A stretch of 64,000 bases of DNA from Deinococcus aquiradiocola. Its GTDB lineage: Bacteria; Deinococcota; Deinococci; Deinococcales; Deinococcaceae. Position 1 is the stretch's first letter. Every line of letters begins with the position of its first letter. Under the pieces are notes generated by a model, which searched no databases, was not told the origin of the DNA, and was given only the letters and a program-made list of their open reading frames with translations. Location: positions 124,001 through 188,000 of the forward strand of contig NZ_BMOE01000006.1 of assembly GCF_014646915.1 (NCBI RefSeq), in the 5' to 3' direction. This document shows, piece after piece, positions 1 to 9,374 of the stretch. Position numbers and translations under genes: made by a program.

Positions 1-2
1 CC

Positions 3-305
3 CCGGCCTTCACCCTCATGAGCAAGAAGCTTGGGCTGACGCCCACCCTCATGGCGGCCCTCGTCACGAACGCCAACGCGGCGGTGTCGCCTGTGCTGGC
101 GGTGCAGGCTTTCGTGCAGTCCACGACCGGCAAGACCCTCACGGACGCGGCCGCGCAGGGCTTCATCGCGGCGCACCCGGAGCTCGGCACGCTCACCCCG
201 CAGTCGTTCGCGGCGGCCGCGTCCGACCCGACCATCGTGGCGGCCGTGAACACCGTCGCGGCGGCGGCCCAGTCGCCCGTCACGGCACGCGGCGGCGGCA
301 GCTGA
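3..305 (+). CDS. Hypothetical protein, probably the C-terminal end of a gene cut by the window edge
   Basis: The frame is open from the first bases to a TGA at 303-305. An ATG at 18 gives 95 residues, but only 17 bases precede it and they hold no Shine-Dalgarno, so this is more likely the tail of a longer gene than a complete one. The visible protein is rich in Ala, Val and Thr and ends in a Gly/Ser tail (RGGGS). It has no membrane segment or motif I recognise. The genes just downstream (TPR protein, O-antigen ligase-like) suggest an exopolysaccharide locus, but that says little about this gene. Confidence 0.4.
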   Translation, partial: PAFTLMSKKLGLTPTLMAALVTNANAAVSPVLAVQAFVQSTTGKTLTDAAAQGFIAAHPELGTLTPQSFAAAASDPTIVAAVNTVAAAAQSPVTARGGGS

Positions 306-399
306 GCGCAGGAGCGTTCGTCCGTCTCTCTCTCCAGCCTTCCTGACCTCTTCCACCGACCGTGCGTCTCGCGGTCGGTGTCTTCTTGGTGCCTGACCC

Positions 400-1014
400 G
401 TGACCATCCCCGACGCTGCCGTGACCGCCTCTCCCGTTCCGTCTCCCCCGTCCGCTGCACTGCGCTGGACCGTACGCCTGCTCGCGCTGCTGCTGGCCGT
501 GCCGCTGGTGTGGGTGTGCGTCTTCACCGTCCGTGACCGTCAGGCGCAGTCCCTCGCGCAGCTCGCAGACGTGCAGGCGAAGAGCCTCGACCTCGAACTG
601 GCCGAGGCCACCCTTACGCGCGCCGCGCGAATGCTGCCGGGTGACGCGAAACTGCAGCTCGCCCTCGCGAAGGTGGACCGCAGCCTGTGGATCTTCCGCA
701 ACACTCCCGCGTGGCAGGCGCAGGCCGACGCGGCCTTCCGGCGGGCCGGAACCCTCAACCCGCACTGGCCGCTCCCGGCGTACGAGCACGCGAGGATGTA
801 CGCCGTGAAACTCCGTTACGCCGAAGCCCTGCCGCTCCTGCAGGACGCGCTCGACCGCGACCCGAACAACGCCGGGTTCTGGCTGGAACGCGCCCGGTAC
901 CTCGTCGCGCTGGGACGCCTGCCGGACGCGGCCAGCGCGTACGCCACCTGCCAGCGGCTCCTCCCGAACCCGGAGTGCGCGCGCGGCGTTCCCGCGACCG
1001 GCAGGCAGCCGTGA
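400..1014 (+). CDS. Membrane-anchored TPR protein
   Basis: 204 residues from a GTG start. A short Pro/Ser-rich cytoplasmic tail is followed by one hydrophobic segment (about residues 26-46) and then helical TPR-like repeats: the pattern [16 protein letters not shown], later [18 protein letters not shown] and [17 protein letters not shown]. Such anchored TPR proteins commonly scaffold polysaccharide or cell-envelope machinery. The stop overlaps the start of the O-antigen ligase-like gene (GTGA), so the two are translationally coupled and probably work together. The specific role is inferred from that neighbour only. Confidence 0.7.
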   Translation: MTIPDAAVTASPVPSPPSAALRWTVRLLALLLAVPLVWVCVFTVRDRQAQSLAQLADVQAKSLDLELAEATLTRAARMLPGDAKLQLALAKVDRSLWIFRNTPAWQAQADAAFRRAGTLNPHWPLPAYEHARMYAVKLRYAEALPLLQDALDRDPNNAGFWLERARYLVALGRLPDAASAYATCQRLLPNPECARGVPATGRQP

Positions 1015-2348
1015 AGGTCCTGCACCGCCTCCTCGACGGGCTGGCGCTCACAGCGGCCCTCCTGACCATCGTGTGGGCGCCGCTCTACGAGGGCAGCACC
1101 TTCGGGACCGGCATGATGGGCCTCACGGTCCTCGGCTGCGTCACGGCGCTCCTGACGCTGGCGAGCCTGCTCGTGCGCGGCTCGCTCCCGGTCCGGAATC
1201 CCGTATGGCTGATCGGGGCCCTGCTCCTGCTCGGCTGGGTCTGGGCGAGCACCACCTGGGCCCCGTACCCGCTCGAAGCGCAGCGCTGGGCGGGCGTGTG
1301 GACGGCCGTGATCGGCACGGCCGTCAGCCTGCACCTGCTGTGCAGCACCCCCGCCCGGCGCGGCGTGGTCACCGTCACGATGCTGCTCACCGGCGCGGCC
1401 GCCGTCGTGATCGCCCTGCTGCAGCAGCGCGGCATCACCGTGCCCGGCGCGCAGACCATCTCCGGCGTGCCGGACAAGTACCTGACGGGACCGTACTTCC
1501 ACCCCAGCCACTACAGCGGGTACCTGATTCCCGTCGCGGCCCTCGCGAGCAGCGCCGTCCTCTTCGTCCGCCCGCGCGGCTGGCTCACGCCGCTGTGGGT
1601 GCTGCCCCTGGCCGCACTGCAGGTGGGCGTGCAGTACACCAACCTGCAGACGGACGGCAGCAGCATTCCCGCCGTGATGCTCGCGGGTGCCCTGCCGCTG
1701 CTCGTGTGGATCTGGCGGAAACGCTGGTGGGCGGGCCTGACCCTCACCCTGGCCCTGGCCGGGGGTGTCCTGTACGGCGCGTACCTGTTCGTGACGCCTG
1801 CCGGACAGCAGACCTTCAACGACTACAAGGCCCGCATCGGGATCCGCAGCCAGAACTTCGAGAATTTTCTGGCGGTCCGCCGCGACATTCACAGCTTCGG
1901 GCACGCCATGTGGGACGCCCATCCTGTGCAGGGCGCAGGTGTCGGGCAGTTCGTGACGGAATTCCAGCAGTACCGCAAACCCGCCCGGCCGGCCGGTCAG
2001 AACGTCCAGCAGCTCTTCGTGAATTACGCGCACAGCGACTACTTCCAGATGCTGTCGGAACTCGGCACGGTCGGCCTGGGCCTGTACCTGCTGGTGCTGT
2101 CCGGCAGCGTGCTGGTGCGGGGGCCGGGGCTGGGGAACCTCGCGTGGTTCTCGGCGCTGCCGGTGCTGCTGTTCACCGGCCTGTACGACAGTCACCTGAC
2201 GGCCATTCCCGGCACGATGCTGACGGCCTTCGCCCTGTCTGCCCTGCCGGGCCGGACACGGCCGCGTTCGCTGGCGCAGGTCCCCGCCGCTGCGCAGCGC
2301 GCCGCCCAGGGGGACGCGCTCCCCCCACGCATCGACCTGACGCTCTGA
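1011..2348 (+). CDS. O-antigen ligase/polymerase-like membrane protein
   Basis: 445 residues, starting at the GTG that overlaps the TPR gene stop. It is a polytopic membrane protein with about ten or more hydrophobic segments. The region around [15 protein letters not shown] and the later [20 protein letters not shown] resemble the periplasmic loop and following helix of the Wzy_C/O-antigen ligase family, where a conserved His-Ser/Asn-x-Tyr and a Glu-x-Gly-x-x-Gly stretch occur. These enzymes polymerise or ligate lipid-linked glycans on the outer face of the inner membrane. The coupled TPR protein is a common companion. Substrate is unknown; a capsule or exopolysaccharide role is inference. 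Confidence 0.75.
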   Translation: MKVLHRLLDGLALTAALLTIVWAPLYEGSTFGTGMMGLTVLGCVTALLTLASLLVRGSLPVRNPVWLIGALLLLGWVWASTTWAPYPLEAQRWAGVWTAVIGTAVSLHLLCSTPARRGVVTVTMLLTGAAAVVIALLQQRGITVPGAQTISGVPDKYLTGPYFHPSHYSGYLIPVAALASSAVLFVRPRGWLTPLWVLPLAALQVGVQYTNLQTDGSSIPAVMLAGALPLLVWIWRKRWWAGLTLTLALAGGVLYGAYLFVTPAGQQTFNDYKARIGIRSQNFENFLAVRRDIHSFGHAMWDAHPVQGAGVGQFVTEFQQYRKPARPAGQNVQQLFVNYAHSDYFQMLSELGTVGLGLYLLVLSGSVLVRGPGLGNLAWFSALPVLLFTGLYDSHLTAIPGTMLTAFALSALPGRTRPRSLAQVPAAAQRAAQGDALPPRIDLTL

Positions 2349-2455
2349 CCTGGGGACGTCCGTGGCTTGCCGGACACCGCACAGATGGTCCTCATCCAGA
2401 CGTCTACCCCGGCGTGGGCTGTCTGCGGCTCGTGTGGCGCACAATCGGAGGCATT

Positions 2456-4285
2456 ATGCCGACGTACCGTTCGAGAACGACGACCGAAGGCCGCAACATG
2501 GCGGGCGCGCGCGCCCTGTGGCGGGCGACGGGCATGCAGGAGGGGGACTTCCAGAAGCCGATCATCGCGGTGGTGAACTCGTTCACGCAGTTCGTGCCGG
2601 GCCACGTGCACCTCAAGGACCTCGGGCAGCTGGTGGCGCGAGAGATCGAAGCGGCAGGCGGCGTGGCGAAGGAGTTCAACACCATCGCCGTGGACGACGG
2701 GATCGCGATGGGGCACGACGGGATGCTGTACTCCCTGCCGAGCCGTGAACTGATCGCCGACAGCGTGGAGTACATGGTGAACGCGCACTGCGCGGACGCG
2801 ATGGTGTGCATCAGCAACTGCGACAAGATCACGCCCGGCATGCTGATGGCGGCGCTGCGCCTGAACATCCCGGTGGTGTTCGTGTCGGGCGGCCCGATGG
2901 AGGCCGGGAAGGTGCTGCTGAAGGACACCCTGCACTCGCTGGACCTGGTGGACGCGATGGTGATGGCCGCCGACGACGCCGTGAGCGACGAGGACCTCGG
3001 CGCGGTGGAGCGCGGCGCCTGTCCGACCTGCGGGTCGTGCTCGGGCATGTTCACGGCGAACAGCATGAACTGCCTGACCGAGGCGCTCGGCCTGTCGCTG
3101 CCGGGGAACGGGTCGGTGCTCGCCACGCACGCGGACCGGCAGGCGCTGTTCAGGCAGGCCGGGCGGGTGATCGTGGACCTCGCGAAACGGTACTACGAGG
3201 GCGACGAGGAGGCCGTCCTGCCGCGCCGTATCGCGACCTTCCAGGCCTTCGAGAACGCCATGACGCTCGACATCGCCATGGGCGGCAGCACGAACACGGT
3301 GCTGCACCTGCTGGCCGCCGCTCACGAGGCGGGCGTGGCCTTCACGATGGAGGACATCGACCGCCTGTCGCGCCGCGTGCCGGTGCTGTGCAAGGTCGCG
3401 CCCGCCAGGAGCGACGTGCACATGGAGGACGTGCACCGCGCGGGCGGCATCATGGCGATCCTCGGGCAGCTGGACGCGGCGGGTCTGCTGAACCGGGACG
3501 TGCACAGTGTCCACGCCGGGAGCCTGCAGGAGGCGCTGGAGCGCTGGGACGTGTCCCGCACGCAGGACGAGGCGACGCACACCTTCTACCGGGCCGCGCC
3601 GGGCGGCGTGCCCACGCAGCTCGCGTTCTCGCAGGCGCGGCGGTACACGGCGCTGGACCTCGACCGCGAGAAGGGGGTGATCCGCAGCGCAGAGCACGCC
3701 TTCTCGCAGGACGGCGGGCTCGCCGTGCTGTACGGCAACCTCGCCGAGGACGGCTGCATCGTCAAGACGGCCGGGGTGGACGACAGCATCCTGAAGTTCA
3801 CGGGTACGGCCCGCGTCTTCGAGTCTCAGGACGCCGCCGTGGACGCCATCCTGGACGGGAGCGTCACGGCGGGCGAGGTCGTCCTGATCCGCTACGAGGG
3901 GCCGCGCGGCGGTCCCGGCATGCAGGAGATGCTGTACCCCACCAGTTACCTGAAGTCCAGGGGGCTCGGGAAGGCCTGCGCGCTCGTCACGGACGGCCGG
4001 TTCAGCGGCGGCTCGTCGGGCCTGTCGATCGGGCACGTGTCGCCGGAGGCGGCGGAGGGCGGGACGATCGGCCTCGTGCAGACCGGGGACACCATCGAGA
4101 TCGACATTCCCGCGCGCCGCATCCATCTCGCGGTGACTGACGCCGAGCTCGCCGCGCGCCGGGAGCGGCAGGACGCGCTCGGCTGGCGACCGGCCGAGGC
4201 GCGGCCCCGCAAGGTGACGGCCGCCCTGCGTGCCTACGCCAGCATGACGACCAGCGCGGCGAAGGGAGCGGTACGCCACATCTGA
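2456..4285 (+). CDS. ilvD: Dihydroxy-acid dehydratase
   Basis: 609 residues, full length for IlvD (E. coli 616). It dehydrates 2,3-dihydroxy-isovalerate and 2,3-dihydroxy-3-methylvalerate to the 2-oxo acids in valine and isoleucine synthesis. Visible hallmarks are the Fe-S ligand regions ([12 protein letters not shown] with Cys122, and [11 protein letters not shown]), the [12 protein letters not shown] stretch and the C-terminal [16 protein letters not shown] motif. The ATG at 2456 has a GGAGG about 6 nt upstream; the much longer open frame before it runs through the O-antigen ligase gene and is not coding. From memory the protein is strikingly close to the enterobacterial enzyme. The exporter pair azlCD follows on the same strand. 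Confidence 0.97.
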   Translation: MPTYRSRTTTEGRNMAGARALWRATGMQEGDFQKPIIAVVNSFTQFVPGHVHLKDLGQLVAREIEAAGGVAKEFNTIAVDDGIAMGHDGMLYSLPSRELIADSVEYMVNAHCADAMVCISNCDKITPGMLMAALRLNIPVVFVSGGPMEAGKVLLKDTLHSLDLVDAMVMAADDAVSDEDLGAVERGACPTCGSCSGMFTANSMNCLTEALGLSLPGNGSVLATHADRQALFRQAGRVIVDLAKRYYEGDEEAVLPRRIATFQAFENAMTLDIAMGGSTNTVLHLLAAAHEAGVAFTMEDIDRLSRRVPVLCKVAPARSDVHMEDVHRAGGIMAILGQLDAAGLLNRDVHSVHAGSLQEALERWDVSRTQDEATHTFYRAAPGGVPTQLAFSQARRYTALDLDREKGVIRSAEHAFSQDGGLAVLYGNLAEDGCIVKTAGVDDSILKFTGTARVFESQDAAVDAILDGSVTAGEVVLIRYEGPRGGPGMQEMLYPTSYLKSRGLGKACALVTDGRFSGGSSGLSIGHVSPEAAEGGTIGLVQTGDTIEIDIPARRIHLAVTDAELAARRERQDALGWRPAEARPRKVTAALRAYASMTTSAAKGAVRHI

Positions 4286-4337
4286 GGCAGGTGCAGGTCC
4301 GCCGCGCGCGTCACGTGGGCCTGCCGCTGCGGGCGGT

Positions 4338-5033
4338 ATGACCCTGCCCACCGCTGCGGGCGGGGCGTTCCGGCGCGGGATGCGCGCCTTCGTGCCGCTC
4401 ATTCCGGGCGTGGTGCCGTTCAGCATGGTGGCGGGCATCGCGGCCGTGCAGGCCGGGTTCACGCCGCTGCAGTCCATCGCCTTCTCGCTGATCGGGTACG
4501 CGGGGTCGGCGCAGCTGATCGCCGCGCAGATGTTCACGGGGCACTCGCCGACCCCGCTGATCGTCCTGGCGACCCTGATCGTGAACCTGCGGTTCGCGAT
4601 GTATTCCGCGTCGCTCCTGCCGATCTTCGGTGGGGTGCCGCTCGTGCGGCGCTGGCCGCTCGCGTACGCCCTGACGGACCAGTCGTACGCGCTCACGGTC
4701 GGCCGTCCCGGCACGGAGGGCGACCCGGTCCGGTATTACGCCGGGGCGTCCGCGCTGATGTGGGTGACGTGGCAGGCCGGGACGGCGGCAGGGGCGCTGC
4801 TGGGCGCCCGCATTCCGGCAAGCTGGCCGCTGGAGTTCGCGGTGCCGCTGTCGTTCATCGCGCTGCTCATGCCGGTCCTGCGTGCCCGGCCGCAGGTGAC
4901 GGCGGCCCTGGTGTCGGCTGCGGCCGCGGTGGCCGCGCACGGCCTGCCGTTCCGGCTGAACCTGATCCTGGGTGCCGTGTGCGGCATCGCCGTGGGCGCC
5001 GCCGTGCAGCGCCGGGCCGGGAGGCGGGTGTGA
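4338..5033 (+). CDS. azlC: AzlC family branched-chain amino acid exporter, large subunit
   Basis: 231 residues. It carries the AzlC/YgaZ hallmarks: an N-terminal RGMRAFVPLIPGVVPFSMVAG, then AGSAQLIAAQM and VNLRFAMYSASL, with several hydrophobic helices. AzlC with its small partner AzlD forms a proton-driven exporter for branched-chain amino acids or analogues. The gene lies 52 bp after ilvD, and its stop overlaps the azlD start. The arrangement suggests export of Val/Ile/Leu when synthesis overshoots. Confidence 0.9.
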   Translation: MTLPTAAGGAFRRGMRAFVPLIPGVVPFSMVAGIAAVQAGFTPLQSIAFSLIGYAGSAQLIAAQMFTGHSPTPLIVLATLIVNLRFAMYSASLLPIFGGVPLVRRWPLAYALTDQSYALTVGRPGTEGDPVRYYAGASALMWVTWQAGTAAGALLGARIPASWPLEFAVPLSFIALLMPVLRARPQVTAALVSAAAAVAAHGLPFRLNLILGAVCGIAVGAAVQRRAGRRV

Positions 5034-5350
5034 CGGTCTGGCTGCTGATCGTGGGGGTGGGGGTCGTGAGTCTGGCGCTGCGGGCGTCGTCGCTGGTGCT
5101 GCTGCGTGACCGCCGCCTGCCGGAAGGTCTGACGGCGCTGCTGGGCCTGGTCCCGGCGGCCGTGCTGGCGGCACTGATCGTGCCGGACCTGCTCTTCACG
5201 CCCGGCACGCAGACGTTCGCACCCCTCGGTCCGAGGCTGCTCGCGGGCGTGGTCGCGGCAGCCGTGGCGTGGCGCACCCGGAACGTGCTGTGGACGCTGG
5301 TCGCGGGCCTCGGTCTGCTGGTGATCCTGAACGCCCTCGGCTGGCACTGA
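5030..5350 (+). CDS. azlD: AzlD family branched-chain amino acid exporter, small subunit
   Basis: 106 residues, GTG start inside the azlC stop (GTGA overlap). Three to four hydrophobic segments with the AzlD features LPEGLTALLGLVPAAVLAAL and LAGVVAAAVAWRTRNVL, which match the usual length and topology of YgaH/AzlD. It is the obligate partner of AzlC. No promoter is visible between the two genes, so they are cotranscribed, possibly from ilvD. Confidence 0.9.
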   Translation: MTVWLLIVGVGVVSLALRASSLVLLRDRRLPEGLTALLGLVPAAVLAALIVPDLLFTPGTQTFAPLGPRLLAGVVAAAVAWRTRNVLWTLVAGLGLLVILNALGWH

Positions 5351-5478
5351 CGGCCCGGGGGGGTGACCTGTCCGGACCCGTGCGCCCGTCCGTGGTGCGG
5401 TGCTGGACTTGCCCCGAAGAACATTCATCTGGCCTTGCTGTGAGTGTGGCTGTGACGCCCGTGTCAGGCCCGCACACC

Positions 5479-5489
5479 TAGCCTGAAGC
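5479..5489 (+). promoter_or_regulatory. Leaderless-type -10 for the GGDEF/EAL gene
   Basis: TAGCCT at 5479-5484 lies 5 nt before the ATG at 5490, and no Shine-Dalgarno is present. This is the TANNNT-start spacing known for leaderless Deinococcus transcripts and supports that start codon. Confidence 0.55.
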
Positions 5490-7649
5490 ATGGTCACCGG
5501 CGAGGGAGAACAACAACGGAACGCCCGGCAGCGACCCGCGGGACCGTTGTCGCGGCACGACGTCGCCGAGGCGGCCTTCGACGTCTCTGCGGCCCTGATC
5601 GTGGTCCTTGACCGCGCTGGACGCATCATGCGGTTCAACGCGGCCTGCGAACGGCTGACCGGGCACCGCGAGGCGGACGTGACCGGGCAGCTGCTGTGGC
5701 CGCTGGTGCTCGACGAGGCTGAGGCGGCCCGCGCGGAAACCGTGTACGCCGGCATGGCGCCGGGTTCCCCGATCGGCACGTACCAGAACTACTGGATGAC
5801 GCCGCAGGGGGAGCGGCGGTACATCGACTGGCAGACCACGCACCTGCTCGGCGGGGACGGCGAGATCGAACTGCTGGTCGCGACGGGCGTCGACGTGACG
5901 GGAGAACGCCTCGCCCGGCTGGCACTGCAGGAGAGCGAGGAGCGCTTCCGGGCGCTGTTCGACCACTCCGGGGACGGCGTGGTACTGATCGATCCACACG
6001 ACAGCAGCATGCCGTGGCGCATCGTGGAGTGCAATGTGGCTTTCGCGGACATGAACGGCTTTCGGCGCAGCGACCTCGTCGGGCAGTCCATCGACGTGCT
6101 GCACGAGGACGACCTGATGGCCCGCGAGGGACCCGCGCTGCTGGAATGGATCCGCACCCAGGGCCACACGGCCAAAGGGGAAGGCACGCACCGGCGCAGG
6201 GACGGCAGGGTCTTCCCGATAGAGAGCACCTCGCGGCTCCTCGTGCTGGGCGGCCGTGAACTCGTGCTCGGCATCGACCGGGACATCACGGAACGCAAGA
6301 GAACGGAAACGCAGTTGCTCGCCCTCAACGAGCGCCTCGCGCACGACGCGCGGCACGACGCGTTGACGGGCCTGCCGAACCGGGTGCTGCTCACGGACCG
6401 CCTCCGGCAGGAACTGGCACGGGCGCAGCGGCACAGGACACAGCTCGCGGTGATGTTCGTCGATCTGGACGACTTCAAACGCGTGAACGACACGCTCGGA
6501 CATGCGGCGGGAGATGAGCTGCTGCGGCAGGTGGCGGCGCGCGTGCAGAGTACGTTGCGGCCCAGCGACACGGTGGCGCGCGTGGGCGGGGACGAGTTCG
6601 TGCTGGTGGTGCCGGACCTGGGGAGCGCGCACCATGCCGCGCGCGTCGCGCTCCGGGTGCAGGAGGCCGTGACCGCGCCGTTGCGCGTGGCAGGCCTGGA
6701 CGTGACGGTCGGGTGCAGTGTCGGCATCAGTGTCGCACCGCAGGACGGCACGGGAGTCGAAGACCTGCTGCGGCAGGCAGACCTCGCCATGTACGAGGCG
6801 AAGGGGGCCGGCAAGAACGCGTTCCGGTTCTTCGCGGCGGCGATGGACTCGGCGGCGCAGGAGCGTCTGCAGCTCGAATTGCGGCTGCGGGCCGCCATCG
6901 AAGCTGAAACCCTGACGCTGCAGTACCAGCCGCAGGTCGACGTGTGCAGCGGGCAGGTGGTTGGCCTGGAAGCCCTGGCCCGCTGGGTGGACGCCGAGCG
7001 GGGCAGCGTGCCGCCGGACGAGTTCATTCCGCTGGCCGAGGACACAGGGCTGATCGTGCCGCTCGGCGCGTGGGTGCTGGATGAAGCGTGCCGTCAGGCG
7101 GCCTTGTGGCGACTCACGGTGCCGGTGGCCGTCAACGTCTCGCCGGTGCAGCTGAACCGTGAGGATTTCCCGGACGTGGTGGCGACCACGCTCGCACTGC
7201 ACAGCCTGCCGCCGCAGTTGCTGAAACTCGAACTGACGGAACGGCTCACGATCCGCGATCCGGTACTGGCCGCCCGTCAGCTCGGCCGCCTGCGTGAACT
7301 GGGCGTGCGGCTGTCGCTGGACGACTTCGGGGCGGGCCAGTCGTCGTTCGCGTCGCTGATGCGGCTCCCGCTGCACGAACTGAAGCTTGACCGGTCGATG
7401 CTCGCGAACGTCACGGACGACCCCGCCTCCTGGCAGGTGATCGAGGCCCTGATGGCCCTGGCGCGCAGCCTGCAGCTGCCGATCGTGGTCGAGGGCGTGG
7501 AGACCCCGGCGCAGCTGAGTGCCCTGCGGTCCCTGGGGTGCCACATCGCGCAGGGGTACCTGACGGGCCGCCCACAGTCACCGGACGTGGTGGCCCGTCT
7601 CATGACGCTGGAGGGACTGGAGGTGAACAGCGATACAGGGCGTCCCTGA
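5490..7649 (+). CDS. PAS-PAS-GGDEF-EAL cyclic-di-GMP protein
   Basis: 719 residues. Order: a PAS domain (about 20-140, with FDVSAALIVVLDRAGRIMRFN), a second PAS (about 145-270, ending in ITERKRTE), GGDEF (about 280-450), EAL (about 460-710). The cyclase active site GGDEF is intact at residues 366-370. The phosphodiesterase hallmarks are also present: EAL at 494-496, LDDFGAGQSS, LKLDRSM and AQGYLTGRP. It may therefore make or degrade c-di-GMP depending on the PAS input. It is cytoplasmic, with no membrane segment. The start is supported by the adjacent leaderless -10 motif. No partner gene is adjacent. Confidence 0.93.
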   Translation: MVTGEGEQQRNARQRPAGPLSRHDVAEAAFDVSAALIVVLDRAGRIMRFNAACERLTGHREADVTGQLLWPLVLDEAEAARAETVYAGMAPGSPIGTYQNYWMTPQGERRYIDWQTTHLLGGDGEIELLVATGVDVTGERLARLALQESEERFRALFDHSGDGVVLIDPHDSSMPWRIVECNVAFADMNGFRRSDLVGQSIDVLHEDDLMAREGPALLEWIRTQGHTAKGEGTHRRRDGRVFPIESTSRLLVLGGRELVLGIDRDITERKRTETQLLALNERLAHDARHDALTGLPNRVLLTDRLRQELARAQRHRTQLAVMFVDLDDFKRVNDTLGHAAGDELLRQVAARVQSTLRPSDTVARVGGDEFVLVVPDLGSAHHAARVALRVQEAVTAPLRVAGLDVTVGCSVGISVAPQDGTGVEDLLRQADLAMYEAKGAGKNAFRFFAAAMDSAAQERLQLELRLRAAIEAETLTLQYQPQVDVCSGQVVGLEALARWVDAERGSVPPDEFIPLAEDTGLIVPLGAWVLDEACRQAALWRLTVPVAVNVSPVQLNREDFPDVVATTLALHSLPPQLLKLELTERLTIRDPVLAARQLGRLRELGVRLSLDDFGAGQSSFASLMRLPLHELKLDRSMLANVTDDPASWQVIEALMALARSLQLPIVVEGVETPAQLSALRSLGCHIAQGYLTGRPQSPDVVARLMTLEGLEVNSDTGRP

Positions 7650-7793
7650 CCGCACGTCTCACGGGCATGGCATACTCTCGGCACCGGCGGAGGCGCGGGC
7701 AGGCGTCCCGACAGGCGGATCTCCGTGAGGGGATCGAGGTTCAGAACGGGGATGGGGGACGGACACCACCGTACTGCCTCGGGAGAAGCGAAG

Positions 7794-8354
7794 ATGCGCA
7801 GAGTGATCGTGACGGAATTCCTGACCCTGGACGGCGTGATGGAGGACTCCACCGCGTGGCAGCAGGGATATGACGGGCCGGACATCGGGCCGTTCAAGCG
7901 AGAGGAACTCTTCAGCTGTGGCGCGCTGCTGCTGGGGCGCGTGACGTACGACGGCTTCGCCCGTTACTGGCCCTCGGCGACCGGCACGGGGACGTTCGGG
8001 GAGCGGATGAACGCCCTCCCGAAGTACGTCGCGACCACCACCCTGACGGCCCTGGAATGGAATGCCACACCGCTGACGGGCGACGTAGCGGGGGCCGTCC
8101 AGGCCCTGAAACGGGAGGACGGCGGCGACCTGCTCACGTACGGAAGCGCCACCCTCGCTCAGACGCTCCTGCGGCACGGCCTGGTCGACGAACTGCGCCT
8201 GCTGGTGTACCCGCTGGCCCTCGGGAGCGGAAAACGGCTCTTCGCGGATGGGGACCGGGTGCCGCTGCGTCTCCTCTCCTCGCGGGAGATGGGCGGGGGC
8301 GTGATGCTGCTCACGTACGGGCCGGACGGTGCGCGCGGACCGGCGAATACCTGA
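7794..8354 (+). CDS. Dihydrofolate reductase-like (RibD C-terminal domain) protein
   Basis: 186 residues. The start is the ATG at 7794 behind GGGAGAAG; the open frame extends further upstream but without a site. The sequence MRRVIVTEFLTLDGVMEDSTAW, followed by LLLGRVTYDGFARYWP and later GSATLAQTLLRHGLVDELRLLVYPLALGSGKRLF, is the standard layout of the RibD_C/YyaP-YwjB family, NADPH-binding reductases of unknown natural substrate. Its stop codon lies 9 bp from the end of a convergent, decayed LysR copy. Family is secure; the reaction is not. Confidence 0.88.
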   Translation: MRRVIVTEFLTLDGVMEDSTAWQQGYDGPDIGPFKREELFSCGALLLGRVTYDGFARYWPSATGTGTFGERMNALPKYVATTTLTALEWNATPLTGDVAGAVQALKREDGGDLLTYGSATLAQTLLRHGLVDELRLLVYPLALGSGKRLFADGDRVPLRLLSSREMGGGVMLLTYGPDGARGPANT

Positions 8355-8362
8355 TCCGAATC

Positions 8363-9276
8363 GCACGGCGCCGAGGACCTCGCGGACCGAGGCGGACAAC
8401 GTCGCGAGCGGCGCCGACACCACCTGGTCCCCGGGCGTGATGGTGTTGGCTTCAAGTCCGGCGCTGCCGACGAACCCGGCACCGAGTTCGGACCTGACCA
8501 TGCCGACGGGCAGGACGGCCACGCCCAGCCCGTCCTGCAGAGCGGCCCTGGGGGTCAGGAAACTGCCGAGTTCCAGTTCGCGCTGTGGGGTGGTACCGCT
8601 CACCTGCAGGAGCCGGGCGACGCGGCGACGCACTGAGGATTCCGGTATCAGCCACAGCAGCGTCTCGTCCTGCAGCACGTTCAGGGTCACGTCGCTCTGC
8701 CCGACGAGACGGTGATCGTGCGGGACGATCAGCTGAATCAGTCTGGGAGTGTAGTCGGAGTGCAGGCTGACCTTCAGGGGACCTGCTGATACGGTGTTGA
8801 TCCGATTCCAGGGATGCCGGGAACGGCACATTCCTTCCTGGGCAGATCAGCGCCCATGACTGGGACAGCTCCGCAGGAGAGGACGCCTGCCCGCTTCTTG
8901 GGCAGAACGGACGCCCTACAGGACGCCTGCCCGCTTCCATCTCCTCCGAACCGTACTTGTTGGCGCCCTTGTCGCTCGGCTGTACTCCAGGAGTTCAGCT
9001 CAAAACCGTACGAAAAATGGGCGGCCAGAGGCAGGGCCCGCGCAGCGAGCATCCAGGACCCACCGAGCCGCACGTGTTTCTTCAGCTGGTGACGCTTTTC
9101 CACGGCCAGGTCATTCACGCGCCTCATGGTGCGGGAAATTGCCTGGGCGGGCGGGAGGAGTTCGGGCCCGTCGGCATTCAGGACGATGCCGTGCGAGTCT
9201 CTTCCTCTGCCTTGCTGACGCTGCAGAGCTCCACCACCGCGCTGAAGGTGATGAGGTACGCCGGGTTGACGCGCAT
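8363..9276 (-). pseudogene. LysR-family regulator pseudogene, broken by deletions and a repeat insertion
   Basis: Read on the minus strand this is a decayed copy of the intact LysR gene at 12129-13001. It begins MRVNPAYLITFSAVVELCSVSKA, then lacks about 30 codons of the helix-turn-helix, resumes at GIVLNADGPELLPPAQAISRTMRRVNDLA through about HFSY, is interrupted by the repeat at 8790-9010, resumes at [15 protein letters not shown], skips about 33 codons, and continues from [12 protein letters not shown] to LGAV. The stop codon of the intact copy (TGA) is CGA here, so the frame runs on. It cannot give a working activator. The residue match to the intact copy is high on every retained segment. 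Confidence 0.85.
8790..9010. repeat. MITE-like interspersed repeat, copy 1, flanked by TA
   Basis: 221 bp bounded by imperfect terminal inverted repeats, TACGGTGTTGATCCG on the left and, in reverse complement, TACGGTTTTGAGCTG on the right (12 of 15 match). It interrupts the LysR pseudogene. Aligning with the intact paralogue puts the insertion at a single TA, now duplicated at both ends, which is the target signature of IS630/Tc1-type transposition. It has no ORF of its own. Related copies are at 11899, 20269, 20500, 40824 and 47328. Confidence 0.75.
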
Positions 9277-9285
9277 CCACTGAGC

Positions 9286-9319
9286 GTAGTGGATGCATGG
9301 GGGTAGTGGATGCATGGGG
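9286..9319 (+). repeat. 17-bp perfect tandem duplication
   Basis: The unit GTAGTGGATGCATGGGG occurs twice without a gap, just upstream (on the minus strand) of the LysR pseudogene start. It is probably a replication-slippage or repair scar. Confidence 0.8.
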
Positions 9320-9374
9320 AGGGAACCGCTCTTCACGGGGCTGCATGAGTGCGGCGGTGGTGGGGGTCAGCGTT

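Noticed and set aside
2192..4714. 840-residue open frame antisense to ilvD, and similar long antisense frames opposite most genes
   Set aside because: High GC content leaves complementary frames free of stops. Their products are His/Arg/Gly-rich with no family pattern, while the sense genes carry clear motifs.
8790..9010. Remnant of a coding insertion sequence
   Set aside because: No transposase fragment can be read in any frame of the repeat copies; they look like noncoding elements.
9286..9319. CRISPR-like repeat
   Set aside because: Only two directly adjacent 17-bp units with no spacers, and no cas genes in the window.
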